Assembly: GCF_009646095.1 (NCBI RefSeq)
Contig: NZ_CP045725.1
Coordinates: forward strand, 2,852,001 to 2,916,000
Source: Raineyella fluvialis
GTDB lineage: Bacteria; Actinomycetota; Actinomycetes; Propionibacteriales; Propionibacteriaceae
DNA: 64,000 nucleotides
Direction: 5' to 3'
Both the position numbers and the translations under genes were made by a program. Of this stretch, positions 19,174 to 27,992 are shown in pieces. The notes below the pieces were generated by a model that did not search any database, had not been told where the DNA came from, and worked only from the letters and a program-made list of their open reading frames with translations. Every line of letters starts with the position of its first letter. Position 1 is the stretch's first letter.

Positions 19174-19568
19174 CCACGATGGACTGCCGGGGGAGCAGGG
19201 AACTGATCTGTGCCTTCCTCGACGAGGAACTGGACGGCGAGGTAGCTGACGCCGTCCAGGCTCACCTGCTGGAATGCCCCGACTGCGACCAGGTGTTCCG
19301 CATCCAGCAGACCATCAAAGGGCTGCTGCACCGCAGCTGCGCCGACGCGACGGTGGCACCCTCGGGCCTGCGTCAACGGGTCTGGGCTGCCGTGATCGCC
19401 CAGTGCGGCGCCCCGGTCGACGGGGCGGTGACGATCAACGCCACGCGGACGACGGTCTCGACCACCCAGCGGGACAGCTCCGGCGCCCTGGTCCGTCGTA
19501 CCACCGTGACCGGTACGGTCGTCCGGGCGACCTACTGGGGACAGTCGGGGTCATCCCCCCGGCAGTGA
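19170..19568 (+). CDS. rsrA: Zinc-binding redox-sensing anti-sigma factor (RsrA/RshA type)
   Basis: 132 residues. The ZAS motif is visible: Cys6, then His32-x3-Cys36-x2-Cys39 (HLLECPDC). In the family these residues hold zinc and form a disulfide under thiol stress, releasing the sigma factor. The N-terminal helix [20 protein letters not shown] is typical. The C-terminal half (Thr/Val-rich, [20 protein letters not shown]) is longer than in characterised RsrA and of unknown role. ATGA overlap with sigR indicates translational coupling and balanced stoichiometry. Confidence 0.92.
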   Translation: MTTMDCRGSRELICAFLDEELDGEVADAVQAHLLECPDCDQVFRIQQTIKGLLHRSCADATVAPSGLRQRVWAAVIAQCGAPVDGAVTINATRTTVSTTQRDSSGALVRRTTVTGTVVRATYWGQSGSSPRQ

Positions 19569-19610
19569 GCCGACCGACGAGCAACCCTTCGGCGATCAGC
19601 CGAACGACGA

Positions 19611-19646
19611 ACCAGCCCCCGGATCTCACGATCACCGGGGGCTGGT
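19611..19646. terminator. Bidirectional terminator between rsrA and bL37 gene
   Basis: A perfect 12-bp inverted repeat (ACCAGCCCCCGG / CCGGGGGCTGGT) with a 12-base loop between convergent genes. Confidence 0.65.
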
Positions 19647-19685
19647 GCAGTCCTCAGGCCTGTCGGCCAGGCGTGGGCCTGGCAC

Positions 19686-19760
19686 TCAGGCGTTGGGGCG
19701 CTTGCCGTGGTTCGCGCCCTTCTTGCGACGCGCGCGGCGCTTGCGGCCGGTCTTACCCAT
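19686..19760 (-). CDS. 50S ribosomal protein bL37 (24 residues, COX24/AURKAIP1-like)
   Basis: A 25-codon gene, too short for usual ORF calling. The product starts MGKTGRKRRARRKKGANHGK and ends RPNA, almost entirely Lys/Arg/Gly. It matches the actinobacterial small protein seen in mycobacterial 50S structures as bL37 and often annotated as AURKAIP1/COX24-domain. GGGAGG lies 7 nt before the ATG. Location between rsrA and pdtaS follows the sigH-pdtaS neighbourhood of other actinobacteria. Structural role: binds 23S rRNA (from the family). Confidence 0.93.
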   Translation of the reverse strand: MGKTGRKRRARRKKGANHGKRPNA

Positions 19761-19925
19761 AGGGGCCTCCCATTGTTGTGCGATGGCATTGGTCGATACA
19801 GATCAACACGTCATTTTCGCACGTTCCACCCCCCTGTCGGCAAATCCGTCCCGCCGCGGGGTGTGCGGTCCGCTGGGCGGTCCGTATCCGGGGCGGGAGT
19901 GGGCAGGCCGGCCGTGGCGGACGCG

Positions 19926-19931
19926 TAGGCT
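19926..19931 (+). promoter_or_regulatory. -10 box, leaderless pdtaS
   Basis: TAGGCT followed by exactly 6 nt (GTGCCC) and ATG 19938. Confidence 0.55.
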
Positions 19932-19937
19932 GTGCCC

Positions 19938-21401
19938 ATGCCACAGATGTCAACCCTCCTGGCGACGCACACCGATCTGGATCCCAGGGCCGCGGAGTGG
20001 TTGCGTTCACTGGTGAACGAGTGGCACCTGCTCGCCGACCTGTCGTTCTCCGACCTGATCCTGTGGGTCCCGGACCGCGATCCGAACCAGATGTGGGCGG
20101 TCGCGCAGATCCGGCCCACCACCGGCCCCACGGCGCTGCTTGACGACGTCGTCGGTGACGCCGTCCGGTACGACCCCGATTCGCTGGCACTGCAGGCTTA
20201 CTGGTCCGCGACGAGCTGCGAGACCAGCGACAACAAGCTGGCCACGGGTATCCCGGTGGACATGCACGCGGTCCCGCTCGAGTATGACGGGAAGGTCATC
20301 GCCGTCGTCGAGCAGCACACCAACCAGATGGGCGTACGGGCCAACGGAGCCCTCGAGGACGCCTACATCGCCATCGCCGAGGTCCTGCGGGACATGCTGC
20401 TCCGCGGCGAGTTCCCGCTGCCCGGCACCAAGTCACACCCGACCCGCTCGCCCCGGGTCGGCGACGGCCTGATGTGGATAGGACCCGAGGGGGAGTACCG
20501 CTACGCCACCCCTAACGCGGTGTCGGCCTACCGTCGGTCGGGCCACCTGGGCGACATCGTCACCGCCACGCCGTTCAGCTTCCGCGAGGAGCTCGGCGGG
20601 GAGGACGAGTTGCGACGGCTCATCACCGGCCACGAGGCGGTCGAGCGAGAGGTCACCGTGGAGAGCGTTGCTCTCCGGTTCCGGTTCACGCCGCTGCACG
20701 ACGCCGACGGAGCCTCCGCCGGCGCCTGTGTGCTGCTTCGCGACATCACCCAGATCCATCGCCTCGACCAGCAGCTGATCACCAAGGACGCGACGATCCG
20801 CGAGATCCATCACCGGGTCAAGAACAACCTGCAGACGGTGTCCGCCCTGCTGCGCATGCAGGCCCGCCGCGTCAGCTCCCCGGAGGCCAAGCAGGCCCTG
20901 GGAGAGGCGATGTCGCGGGTCGCGTCGATCGCCGCGGTGCACGAGGTCCTGGCCCACTCCTTCGACGAGGACGTCGCTTTCGATGACGTCGCTGATCGGG
21001 TCCTCGCGATGGTGGGTGACGTGGCGACCACCACGGGAGCCCCGGCTCGGGTCCGGCGAGAGGGGACCTTCGGCAAGGTCTCCCCGGTCATCGCCACGAA
21101 CCTCTCCCTGGTGGTGACCGAGCTGTGCCAGAACGCCGTGGAGCACGGCCTCGGGGGAGCGGCCGGGGAAGTCCGGGTCGTGCCCGTCCGCGACGACGGG
21201 GAACTCGTGGTGCGCGTGCTGGACGCGGGGCGCGGACTGCCGGAGGAGTTCGACCTGGCAAGGACGACGAGCCTGGGGCTCGGGATCGTGGCGACCCTGG
21301 TGGCCGACATGCACGGGACGTTCGCGTTGAGCAATCGCCCCGAGGGTGGGGTCCAGGCCATGGTGAGGGTCCCTGCCCCCGAAGGGGAGTGGAAGGACTG
21401 A
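19938..21401 (+). CDS. pdtaS: PdtaS-type two-component sensor histidine kinase
   Basis: 487 residues, no membrane segment. The N-terminal GAF-like domain covers about residues 10-155, a PAS domain about 178-275 (GLMWIGPEGEYRYATPNAVS), and a HisKA_2 dimerisation helix carries the phosphorylated His in REIHHRVKNNLQTVSALL near 289-306. The HATPase shows TELCQNAVEHGLG (N box) and GLGLGIVATLVAD-type G-box sequence. This is the cytosolic PdtaS kinase that signals to the antiterminator PdtaR; the pdtaR gene is not in this window. The start at 19938 is set by the -10 spacing; ATG 19947 is possible. Convergent with whiB1, as in Mycobacterium. Confidence 0.93.
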   Translation: MPQMSTLLATHTDLDPRAAEWLRSLVNEWHLLADLSFSDLILWVPDRDPNQMWAVAQIRPTTGPTALLDDVVGDAVRYDPDSLALQAYWSATSCETSDNKLATGIPVDMHAVPLEYDGKVIAVVEQHTNQMGVRANGALEDAYIAIAEVLRDMLLRGEFPLPGTKSHPTRSPRVGDGLMWIGPEGEYRYATPNAVSAYRRSGHLGDIVTATPFSFREELGGEDELRRLITGHEAVEREVTVESVALRFRFTPLHDADGASAGACVLLRDITQIHRLDQQLITKDATIREIHHRVKNNLQTVSALLRMQARRVSSPEAKQALGEAMSRVASIAAVHEVLAHSFDEDVAFDDVADRVLAMVGDVATTTGAPARVRREGTFGKVSPVIATNLSLVVTELCQNAVEHGLGGAAGEVRVVPVRDDGELVVRVLDAGRGLPEEFDLARTTSLGLGIVATLVADMHGTFALSNRPEGGVQAMVRVPAPEGEWKD

Positions 21402-21415
21402 CCGGGGGAACGCGT

Positions 21416-21446
21416 CGAAGCCCGGACCCTTGGGGCCCAGGCTTCG
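21416..21446. terminator. Probable terminator between pdtaS and whiB1
   Basis: The inverted repeat CGAAGCC / GGCTTCG encloses a GC-rich inner part; it lies in the 54-bp gap between convergent genes. Confidence 0.5.
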
Positions 21447-21455
21447 TCACACGTG

Positions 21456-21707
21456 TCAGGCGGTGCGCACCCGCGAACGGGCTTTGCGTCGCTTGAAGGC
21501 CCGGCGCTCGTCCTCGCTCATCCCGCCCCAGACTCCGTGGTCCTGACCGGCCTCGAGGGCCCAGGCGAGGCACTCCTCGCGGACGGTGCAGCGCTGACAG
21601 ACCTTTTTCGCTTCCTCGATCTGGAGGAGTGCGGGCCCGGTATTGCCGATGGGGAAGAACAACTCAGGATCTTCGTCCAAGCAGGCAGCCTCGTGGCGCC
21701 AATCCAT
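21456..21707 (-). CDS. whiB1: WhiB-family iron-sulfur regulator WhiB1
   Basis: 83 residues beginning MDWRHEAACLDEDPELFFPI, nearly the Mycobacterium WhiB1 sequence. Cys9, Cys37, Cys40 and Cys46 are the four ligands of the [4Fe-4S] cluster; the turn GVWGG is at 58-62; the tail RRAFKRRKARSRVRT is the basic DNA-contacting segment. WhiB1 is an essential NO-sensitive regulator that binds the primary sigma factor in mycobacteria. An AGGA ribosome site precedes the ATG. The 5' leader would be about 130 nt from the -10 at 21845-21850, and a CRP-type site lies further upstream. Confidence 0.96.
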   Translation of the reverse strand: MDWRHEAACLDEDPELFFPIGNTGPALLQIEEAKKVCQRCTVREECLAWALEAGQDHGVWGGMSEDERRAFKRRKARSRVRTA

Positions 21708-21844
21708 ACCGTTTTCCTACTCCCTGATCTGTGAACCGGATACAGCCCCAAGCTTCGCAATGAAACCCGGGCGACACAAGACCCTCATCGAGACGTACCC
21801 GGTAGCATCCGTTCCCCGGTGGCTCCGGGAAAAAACCGTGGGAT

Positions 21845-21850
21845 AGTCTA
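21845..21850 (-). promoter_or_regulatory. -10 box of whiB1
   Basis: TAGACT on the minus strand, about 138 bases before the whiB1 ATG; predicts a transcription start near 21838. The -35 is weak. Confidence 0.45.
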
Positions 21851-21878
21851 GGAGATTCCTGAGCATTCAACCATAGCT

Positions 21879-21894
21879 TGTGACCACAATCACT
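21879..21894. promoter_or_regulatory. CRP/GlxR-type operator between whiB1 and a divergent membrane gene
   Basis: TGTGACCACAATCACT matches the CRP-family consensus TGTGA-N6-TCACA at 9 of 10 defined positions. It is centred at about -48 from the predicted whiB1 start and about -52 from the predicted start of the divergent gene. whiB1 is controlled by the cAMP receptor protein in Mycobacterium (known), which supports the call. Confidence 0.6.
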
Positions 21895-21926
21895 AACTCG
21901 TGCTCGGCGCAGTGGCGTGCAGGGCC

Positions 21927-21932
21927 TACGCT
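21927..21932 (+). promoter_or_regulatory. -10 box, leaderless membrane protein gene
   Basis: TACGCT followed by exactly 6 nt (GGTGCG) and GTG 21939. Confidence 0.5.
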
Positions 21933-21938
21933 GGTGCG

Positions 21939-22346
21939 GTGACGTCACCCCTTGCCACTCTCCGTCGTGCCCCCGTCCCGCTGCGGATCGCCGCCGCGCT
22001 GGTGGGCATCCAGACCCTCGGCTTCGCCGGTTTCGGTCTGTACGAGCTGGGGCAGCTCGTCGCGGCCCGGATCGTCTCGGGCATGGCGGCGGAGCCACTC
22101 GTGCTGGTGGCGTGGGGGCTGGCCCTCGGATGGGGTGCGTACGCCCTGCTGGGTGGCCGCGCGGTGGCACGCGGGCCGGTGCTCGCGGCTCAGCTCATCC
22201 AGGTCCCCACGGCGTGGAGCCTTCGCGGCGGGGACACGACCTGGGCCGCGGTCGCGCTGGGGCTCACGTCCTTGGGTGTGATGGTCCTGGTGCTGTTCCC
22301 CGCGTCCACCCGCTACCTCGTCGGCCCGCGACCCGAGAGGTCCTGA
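21939..22346 (+). CDS. Four-helix membrane protein of unknown function
   Basis: 135 residues with four hydrophobic segments: IAAALVGIQTLGFAGFGLYE, PLVLVAWGLALGWGAYALL, GPVLAAQLIQVPTAWSL and WAAVALGLTSLGVMVLVLF. I do not recognise a named family, though similar small integral membrane proteins are common in actinobacteria. The GTG start is set by the -10 box 6 nt upstream and gives a short basic N-terminus (MTSPLATLRRAPVPLR). Divergent from whiB1 across a shared regulatory gap with a CRP-type site. Confidence 0.8.
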   Translation: MTSPLATLRRAPVPLRIAAALVGIQTLGFAGFGLYELGQLVAARIVSGMAAEPLVLVAWGLALGWGAYALLGGRAVARGPVLAAQLIQVPTAWSLRGGDTTWAAVALGLTSLGVMVLVLFPASTRYLVGPRPERS

Positions 22347-22366
22347 GCCCGGCGATACAAGCTCGT

Positions 22367-22414
22367 AGACGACTGGAGGGTCCGTTCCCGCGGGAACGGA
22401 CCCTCCAGTCGTCT
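22367..22414. terminator. 48-bp perfect palindrome, bidirectional terminator
   Basis: Two 24-base arms are exact reverse complements with no spacer. The arm starts AGACGACTGGAGGGTCC and ends GTTCCCG. It fills the gap between a plus-strand membrane gene and the minus-strand DUF6104 gene, whose stop follows 1 base later, so it can terminate both. Confidence 0.8.
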
Positions 22415-22415
22415 G

Positions 22416-22610
22416 TCAGTCCTCGCTGACCCCGTCATCGCCTTCGTCGTCGAGGCGTGCCAGCCAGGTGGCCAGCCTCTCCACCGGAGTCTCGAACTCC
22501 GGGTGCAGGTCGACGAAGAACCGGAACTGCTCGGCGAGCCACGCGAAGGAGATCTCCTCCTCCCCGCGGCGCGCCTCGAGCTCCTCGATCCCGCGATCGG
22601 TGAAGTACAC
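22416..22610 (-). CDS. DUF6104 family small protein
   Basis: 64 residues, start MYFTDRGIEELEARRGEEEI, acidic tail DDEGDDGVSED. It matches the short actinobacterial family that sits next to kgd/sucA; function unknown. The gap after the kgd stop is only 5 nt, so it is co-transcribed as the distal gene of the kgd unit. One segment, FAWLAEQFRFFVDLHPEFE, looks like a small alpha-helical bundle. A role tied to 2-oxoglutarate dehydrogenase is suggested only by linkage. Confidence 0.88.
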   Translation of the reverse strand: MYFTDRGIEELEARRGEEEISFAWLAEQFRFFVDLHPEFETPVERLATWLARLDDEGDDGVSED

Positions 22611-22615
22611 CGGAC

Positions 22616-25600
22616 TCAGCCCCGCGGTGCGAAGGCGGCGTCCATCAGGGCCTGCTCCTCCACGTCGTGGCGCTTCTTGCTGCCGACCGCCGTGGTGGCC
22701 GAAGCCGGGCGAGAGATCGCCGGGACCGCGCTCCAGTCGCGGCTCGGGTCCTTGGCGATCAGGTCGGGCAGCATCGCGTAGTGCAGGAACGGCCAGGGGC
22801 CCTGGTTGGCCGGCTCGTCCTGGACCCAGCGGATGTCCGACACGTGGCGGTACGGCGCCAGGACCTCGAGCAGCGCCTCGGTGGACAACGGGTACAGCCG
22901 CTCCAGCGTCACGATCGCGACCTTGCCGTTCAGCCCCTTCTGCTCACGGGCGTGGACCAGTTCCCAGCGGACCTTGCCGGAGCAGATGATGATCTGCTCG
23001 ACCTGCGACGGGTCGGTGATCGTGGGGTCGCTCAGGGCGTGCTCCCACTTGCCGCTGGTGAAGTCCTCCGGCATCGACGTCGCGAGCTTGTTGCGCAGCA
23101 TCGACTTCGGCGTCGGGATGATCAGCGGACGGTGCCAGCCGACGAGGGCGTGCTGGCGCAGCAGATGGAAGTAGTTCGCCGGGGTCGAGGGCTGACACAC
23201 GGCCAGGTTGTCCTCCGCGCACATCTGCAGCCACCGCTCGATCCGTGCGGAGGAGTGGTCGGCCCCCTGGCCCTCGTAGCCGTGCGGCAGCAGCAGCACC
23301 ACGCCGGACTTCTGGCCCCACTTGGTGTTGCCCGAGGCGATGAACTCGTCCGAGATGATCTGGCCACCGTCGGCGAAGTCGCCGAACTGGGCCTCCCACA
23401 TCACCAGGGCGTCGGGCCGGGCGACCGAGTAGCCGTACTCGAAGCCCATCACGGCGTACTCGCTGAGCAGTGAGTTGAAGACGTGGAACTTGCCCTGGTC
23501 CTCGGTGAGGTGCTTGAGCGGCACCCAGGCGTCGCCGTTCTCCGCGTCGATCACCGCGGCGAAGCGCTGCGAGAAGGTGCCGCGGCGGGTGTCCTGACCG
23601 GTCATCCGGACCGTACGTCCCTCCATCAGCACCGAGCCGATGGCGAGCAGTTCGGCCGTGGCCCAATCGATCGGGCCCTGCATGATCGCGGCCGCGCGCC
23701 GCTCCAGCTGGGGGCGGACCTTGCGGTGCGGCGTGAAGCCTTCGGGGTAGTCGACGTACGCATCGGCCATCCGCTTGAGCACCTCGGGGCTGACGGCGGT
23801 GCCCTGGACGAACTCCGACTTCTCCGGGTAGTCCGGGGTGGTGGTGTAGGCGGTGTCGGTGCCCTTGTCCTCACGGACCTCGCGGAACACGCTCTCGAGA
23901 CGCTCGTGGAACCGGTCCATGACCGCTTCGGCGTCCTCGATCGAGATCAGACCGCGGCCGATCAGGGACTCGGCGTAGAGCTTGCGCGCCGAGCGCTTGT
24001 TCTCGATCATCCGGTACATCGTCGGCTGGGTGAAGCTCGGGTCGTCGCCCTCGTTGTGCCCGCGACGGCGGTAGCAGACGATGTCGACCACGACATCCTT
24101 GTTGAACTCGCGGCGGAACTCGTAGGCGAAGCGGGACGCCCGGACCACGGCCTCGGGGTCGTCACCGTTGACGTGGATGATCGGCACGTCGTAGCCCTTG
24201 GCCATGCCCGAGGAGTAGAAGGTCGAGCGGCTGGAGTCGGGCGAGGTGGTGAAGCCGATCTGGTTGTTCACGATCACGTGGATCGTGCCACCGGTCCGGA
24301 AGCCGCGCAGCTGCGACATCTGGAAGGTCTCGGCGATGACGCCCTGACCCGCGAACGAGGCGTCGCCATGCAGCAGCACCGGCAGCACCGGGAACTCGTA
24401 GCTCCGGTCGAGCATGTCCTGCTTCGCGCGGGCGATGCCCTCGAGGACCGGATCGACGGCCTCCAGGTGCGACGGGTTGGCGGCCACGGAGGCGCGGATG
24501 GTCGAGCCGTCCATCGCGGTGAAGGTGCCCTCGGCGCCGAGGTGGTACTTGACGTCGCCCGAGCCCTGCACGGAGCGGGGGTCGAGGTTGCCGTCGAACT
24601 CGCGGAAGACCGAGCCGTACGACTTGCCGACGATGTTGGTCAGCACGTTGAGACGACCGCGGTGCGGCATGCCGATGGCGACCTCGTCCAGACCGTCCTG
24701 GGCCGCCTGGTCGCAGATCTCGTCCAGGGCGACGATGGTCGACTCGCCACCTTCCAGGGAGAACCGCTTCTGACCGACGTACTTCGTCTGGAGGAAGGTC
24801 TCGAAGAGCTCGGCCTCGTTCAGCTTGTCGAGGATCCGCAGGTGCTCTTCGCTGGGGATCTGGGTGTAGCGCCGCTCCACCCGATCCTGGATCCAGCGAC
24901 GCTGGGCCGGCGACTGCAGGTGCATGTACTCGATGCCGACGGAGCGGGAGTAGGCGTCGCGCATCGTGATGATGATGTCGCGCAGCTTCATGAAACGCTT
25001 CTGGTCCGGGCCGAGGCCGCCGACCGCGAAGGAGCGATCCAGGTCCCAGATCGACAGGCCGTGCGACTCCAGCTCCAGGTCGGGGAACGAACGCTGGTGG
25101 TACTCCAGCGGATCGATGTCGGCCAGGAAGTGCCCGGAGACCCGGTACGCGTTGATCAGGTCCATCACCCGCGTCTGCTTGGAGATCGCGTCCTCGTGCT
25201 GGTGCCCCTTGTCCGCCGTCCACTTGTAGGGGCGTACGGGATGCGCAGCGAGGCGAAGATCTGCTCGTAGAAGTCGTCCCCGCCGAGCAGCAGGTCATGC
25301 AGCCGGTTGAGGAACTCGCCGGACTGCGCGCCCTGGATGACCCGGTGGTCGTAGGTAGAGGTGAGGGTGCAGATCTTGCCGACGCCCATCTCCTCGAGGC
25401 GCTCGGGGTCGGATCCCTCGAACTCCGGCGGGTAGGCGATGGATCCCATGCCGATGATCGCCGACTGGCCGTTCATCAGGCGCGGCACGGAGTGGTGGGT
25501 GCCCATCGGGCCCGGGTTGGTGAGCGAGACCGTCGTGCCGGCGAAGTCGTCGACCGTGAGCTTGTTGGCGCGGCCCTTCTGGACCAGTTCCTCGTACGCG

Positions 25601-26427
25601 GACCAGAACTGGGCGAAGGAGAGCGTCTCGGCGGCCTTGATGTTCGGCACCAGCAGCTGACGAGTGCCGTCGGGCTTCGGCAGGTCGATCGCCAGGCCGA
25701 GGTTGACGTGCGGGTTCTCCACCAGGGTCGGCTTGCCGCCGGTGACGTCATAGGCGTTGTTCATCGCCGGGACGGCCTTGACCGCCTGCACCAGGGCGTA
25801 CGCGATGACGTGGGTGAAGCTGATCTTGCCGCCGCGGGCCCGACGCAGGTGGTTGTTGATCATCGAGCGCTGGTCGATCAGGAGCTTCATCGGGACAGTG
25901 CGCACCGATGTGGCCGTCGGCACGCTCAGGGAGAGGTCCATGTTCTTCGCGGTGCGCATCGGCGCACCCTTCATCACCGTACGGACGGGCTCGTCGGAGC
26001 CGGCGTCGGGGCGCAGCGACGGGTTCGGCGGATCGGCCGGCACGCCGGAGTCCTGACCGGCGCGGACCGGGCGCGGACCGGACCGCACCTGGTTGGGACG
26101 CTCCACCCGGGAGGACTTCGGCGCGGCGGCGGCCGAGGTCACGGTCGGATCCGAGGCCGCGGCCGGGGTCGACGGCGCGGTGGCAGGCGCTGCCGGCGCG
26201 GCGGGCGCCTGTCGAGCGGGCTGGGCGGCGGGGGCCGCAGCCTTGCCGTCACCTCGCTGGGTGAAGAACGCCTGCCAGCTCGCGTCGACCGACGCAGGGT
26301 CGGCCTTGAAGCGGTCGAGCATCTCCTCGATGAGCCAGTCGTTGGCTCCGAAAGCTGTGGAGCTGGTGGTGGTCTGTGGTTCGGGCGCGGGGGCCACGGT
26401 CGCCTTCTTCCGTCGCGATTCGGTCAC
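22616..26427 (-). CDS. kgd: Multifunctional 2-oxoglutarate metabolism enzyme (E1o plus E2-like domain); frameshift as assembled
   Basis: The repaired protein is about 1270 residues. Order: N-terminal E1o-binding segment (GANDWLIEEMLDRFKADPAS), Ala/Pro-rich linker, E2-like acyltransferase domain (VNLGLAIDLPKPDGTRQLLV; DHRVIQGAQSGEFLNRL), then the ThDP-dependent dehydrogenase with HRGRLNVLTNIVGKSYGS, LHGDASFAGQGVIAET and FGYGYS-like cofactor motifs. As given it splits at the G4 run 25229-25232: one more base turns RIPYAPTSGRR into RIPYAPYKWTADKGHQHED, the conserved inter-domain sequence. It carries out the 2-oxoglutarate decarboxylase/dehydrogenase step of the TCA cycle. GTG 26427 gives the conserved MTESRRK start. 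Confidence 0.94.
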
Positions 26428-26639
26428 TTCATGGGACGGCGCGTGAACGAGTGCTCGCTGCGGGGAGGTCAGGCGACCAGTCCACTGCGATGTGTCCCAC
26501 ATCCGGCATCCCGGACGGACCCGGCGATGCCTCTGCCGATCGTAGCCGAAAGTGACCACTCCGCCATGTGGTGTGCACTGTGAGGGGACAGGCCCACGAC
26601 GACGTGCCGCACGGTGGAAAGGAGCGCCGTGGTGCCGGG

Positions 26640-27992
26640 TCAGGAGGCCGTGACGGTGCTGGCGTCCAATGGTTCGGGCGAGGGGTGGGGACGGCCCAAC
26701 GATGACCAGGCGAGGACGTATGCGAGCACGGTGAAGCCCACCAGGCCGGCGTTACGCACGGTCAGCAGCAGGGTCGCCAGGGTCCGCCCGACGCCCGGTC
26801 CCACGTCGACGATCCACTTGTAGGTGAACGGGAAGATGACCTGGGTGCACAGGGCGAGGACCAGCCCGAGCCCGAGCAGCCATCGGTCGCCGGTGCGGTG
26901 GCCGCCGCCGACGAGTGTCAGGACCGCCAGCGGGGCGCCCAGCCAGATGACGTACTGGGGGCTGAGTGTCTTGTTCGTCACAATCATGATGCCCACCACG
27001 GCGACCATGATCAGAGCCGCGCTGCGCAGATCGTGGCCTCGCGACAGCCAGGCCCGGGTGCCGAGGGCGAGGATGGCCAGACCGCCGGCGACGGTGGCGG
27101 CCGAGGCCACCATGAGCATCGTGGGGACGCCCGCTCCGAAGATCTCGAAGGCCTTGTAATCGGAGAAGTGGATCTCGTCGTGCCCGGGACGCAGCGCGAG
27201 GTTGAGCATGGCCGGGGTCGCCAGCACCGACTCGATCTGCAGGCCCCGCCCGCTCTGCCAGGCCAGCGGTGACAGGAGCCGCGCGAGGCCGCCCTTCAGC
27301 AGGCTCGCCACGAGCAGTGTCAGTCCGGTGAGGGCGAAGCCGACCCAGGTGGCCAGCCGCCGCCGACGTTCCCCCCACAGCGCCGTGATCAGCAGGGCGG
27401 GCCAGAGCTTGAGGGCGGCCCCGGCGGCGACGAGGGCTCCGGACACGGCGGGGAAGCGGGACACCAGCAGCAGCGCGCCACCGGCGAAGACCGCGGTGAC
27501 AAGGTCGAAGCGCGAGAAGATCAACGGGCCGATCAGGAAACTGAAGAGCATCCAGTAGACGGCGGCCGAAGATCGTACGTCTCGTCCGCGGGCCCACAGC
27601 CACCCGGTCAGCACAGCGTCGAAGAGCACCATCAGCGTCACGAACGCGGCGAGGTAGACCGCCGGGTCGCTGCCGCTCACCATGTGGGGCACCCGCAGCA
27701 GCCACACCACCGGGGTCGGGTACTCGACCAACGTGCGGGCGAGCCAGGTCTGGCGCAACGCGTCGACGTTCGCGAAGTAGTAACCCACGTCGGACCAGAC
27801 CTTCGGCTGCGCGTACAGCATCACGATCAGGGCCAGACGCGAACCGGCCCACAGCAGGGCCGTGCCTGGGCCGGACCCGAGTGCCGGGAAACGGCCGGGG
27901 GTGGGTGATTCGGATCGCGTCACGGAGGGGAGGTTACCGTCGGCACTCTGTGGGCTGTGGTGGGTGACGGTGTGCGGGACGGAGGTGGTCAT
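26640..27992 (-). CDS. GT87-like polytopic membrane glycosyltransferase, copy B
   Basis: 450 residues with about ten hydrophobic segments. Family-like features: WSDVGYYFANVDALR near the first external loop, YPTPVVWLLRVP, FSRFDLVTAVFAGGALLLV, GAALKLWPALLI and TNKTLSPQYVIWLGAPLAVL. These resemble the GT87/DUF2029 polyprenyl-phosphate-dependent mannosyltransferases of actinobacterial envelopes; substrate unknown. Start ATG 27992 overlaps the stop of the upstream paralogue by 1 base (TGATG), so translation is coupled. The Ser/Thr/His-rich first 35 residues are not conserved between the copies. Confidence 0.82.
   Translation of the reverse strand: MTTSVPHTVTHHSPQSADGNLPSVTRSESPTPGRFPALGSGPGTALLWAGSRLALIVMLYAQPKVWSDVGYYFANVDALRQTWLARTLVEYPTPVVWLLRVPHMVSGSDPAVYLAAFVTLMVLFDAVLTGWLWARGRDVRSSAAVYWMLFSFLIGPLIFSRFDLVTAVFAGGALLLVSRFPAVSGALVAAGAALKLWPALLITALWGERRRRLATWVGFALTGLTLLVASLLKGGLARLLSPLAWQSGRGLQIESVLATPAMLNLALRPGHDEIHFSDYKAFEIFGAGVPTMLMVASAATVAGGLAILALGTRAWLSRGHDLRSAALIMVAVVGIMIVTNKTLSPQYVIWLGAPLAVLTLVGGGHRTGDRWLLGLGLVLALCTQVIFPFTYKWIVDVGPGVGRTLATLLLTVRNAGLVGFTVLAYVLAWSSLGRPHPSPEPLDASTVTAS

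Noticed and set aside
22616-26427. Two separate genes for E1o and E2-like proteins
   Set aside because: Conserved junction sequence is restored by one base, and the second part has no ribosome site or proper start.
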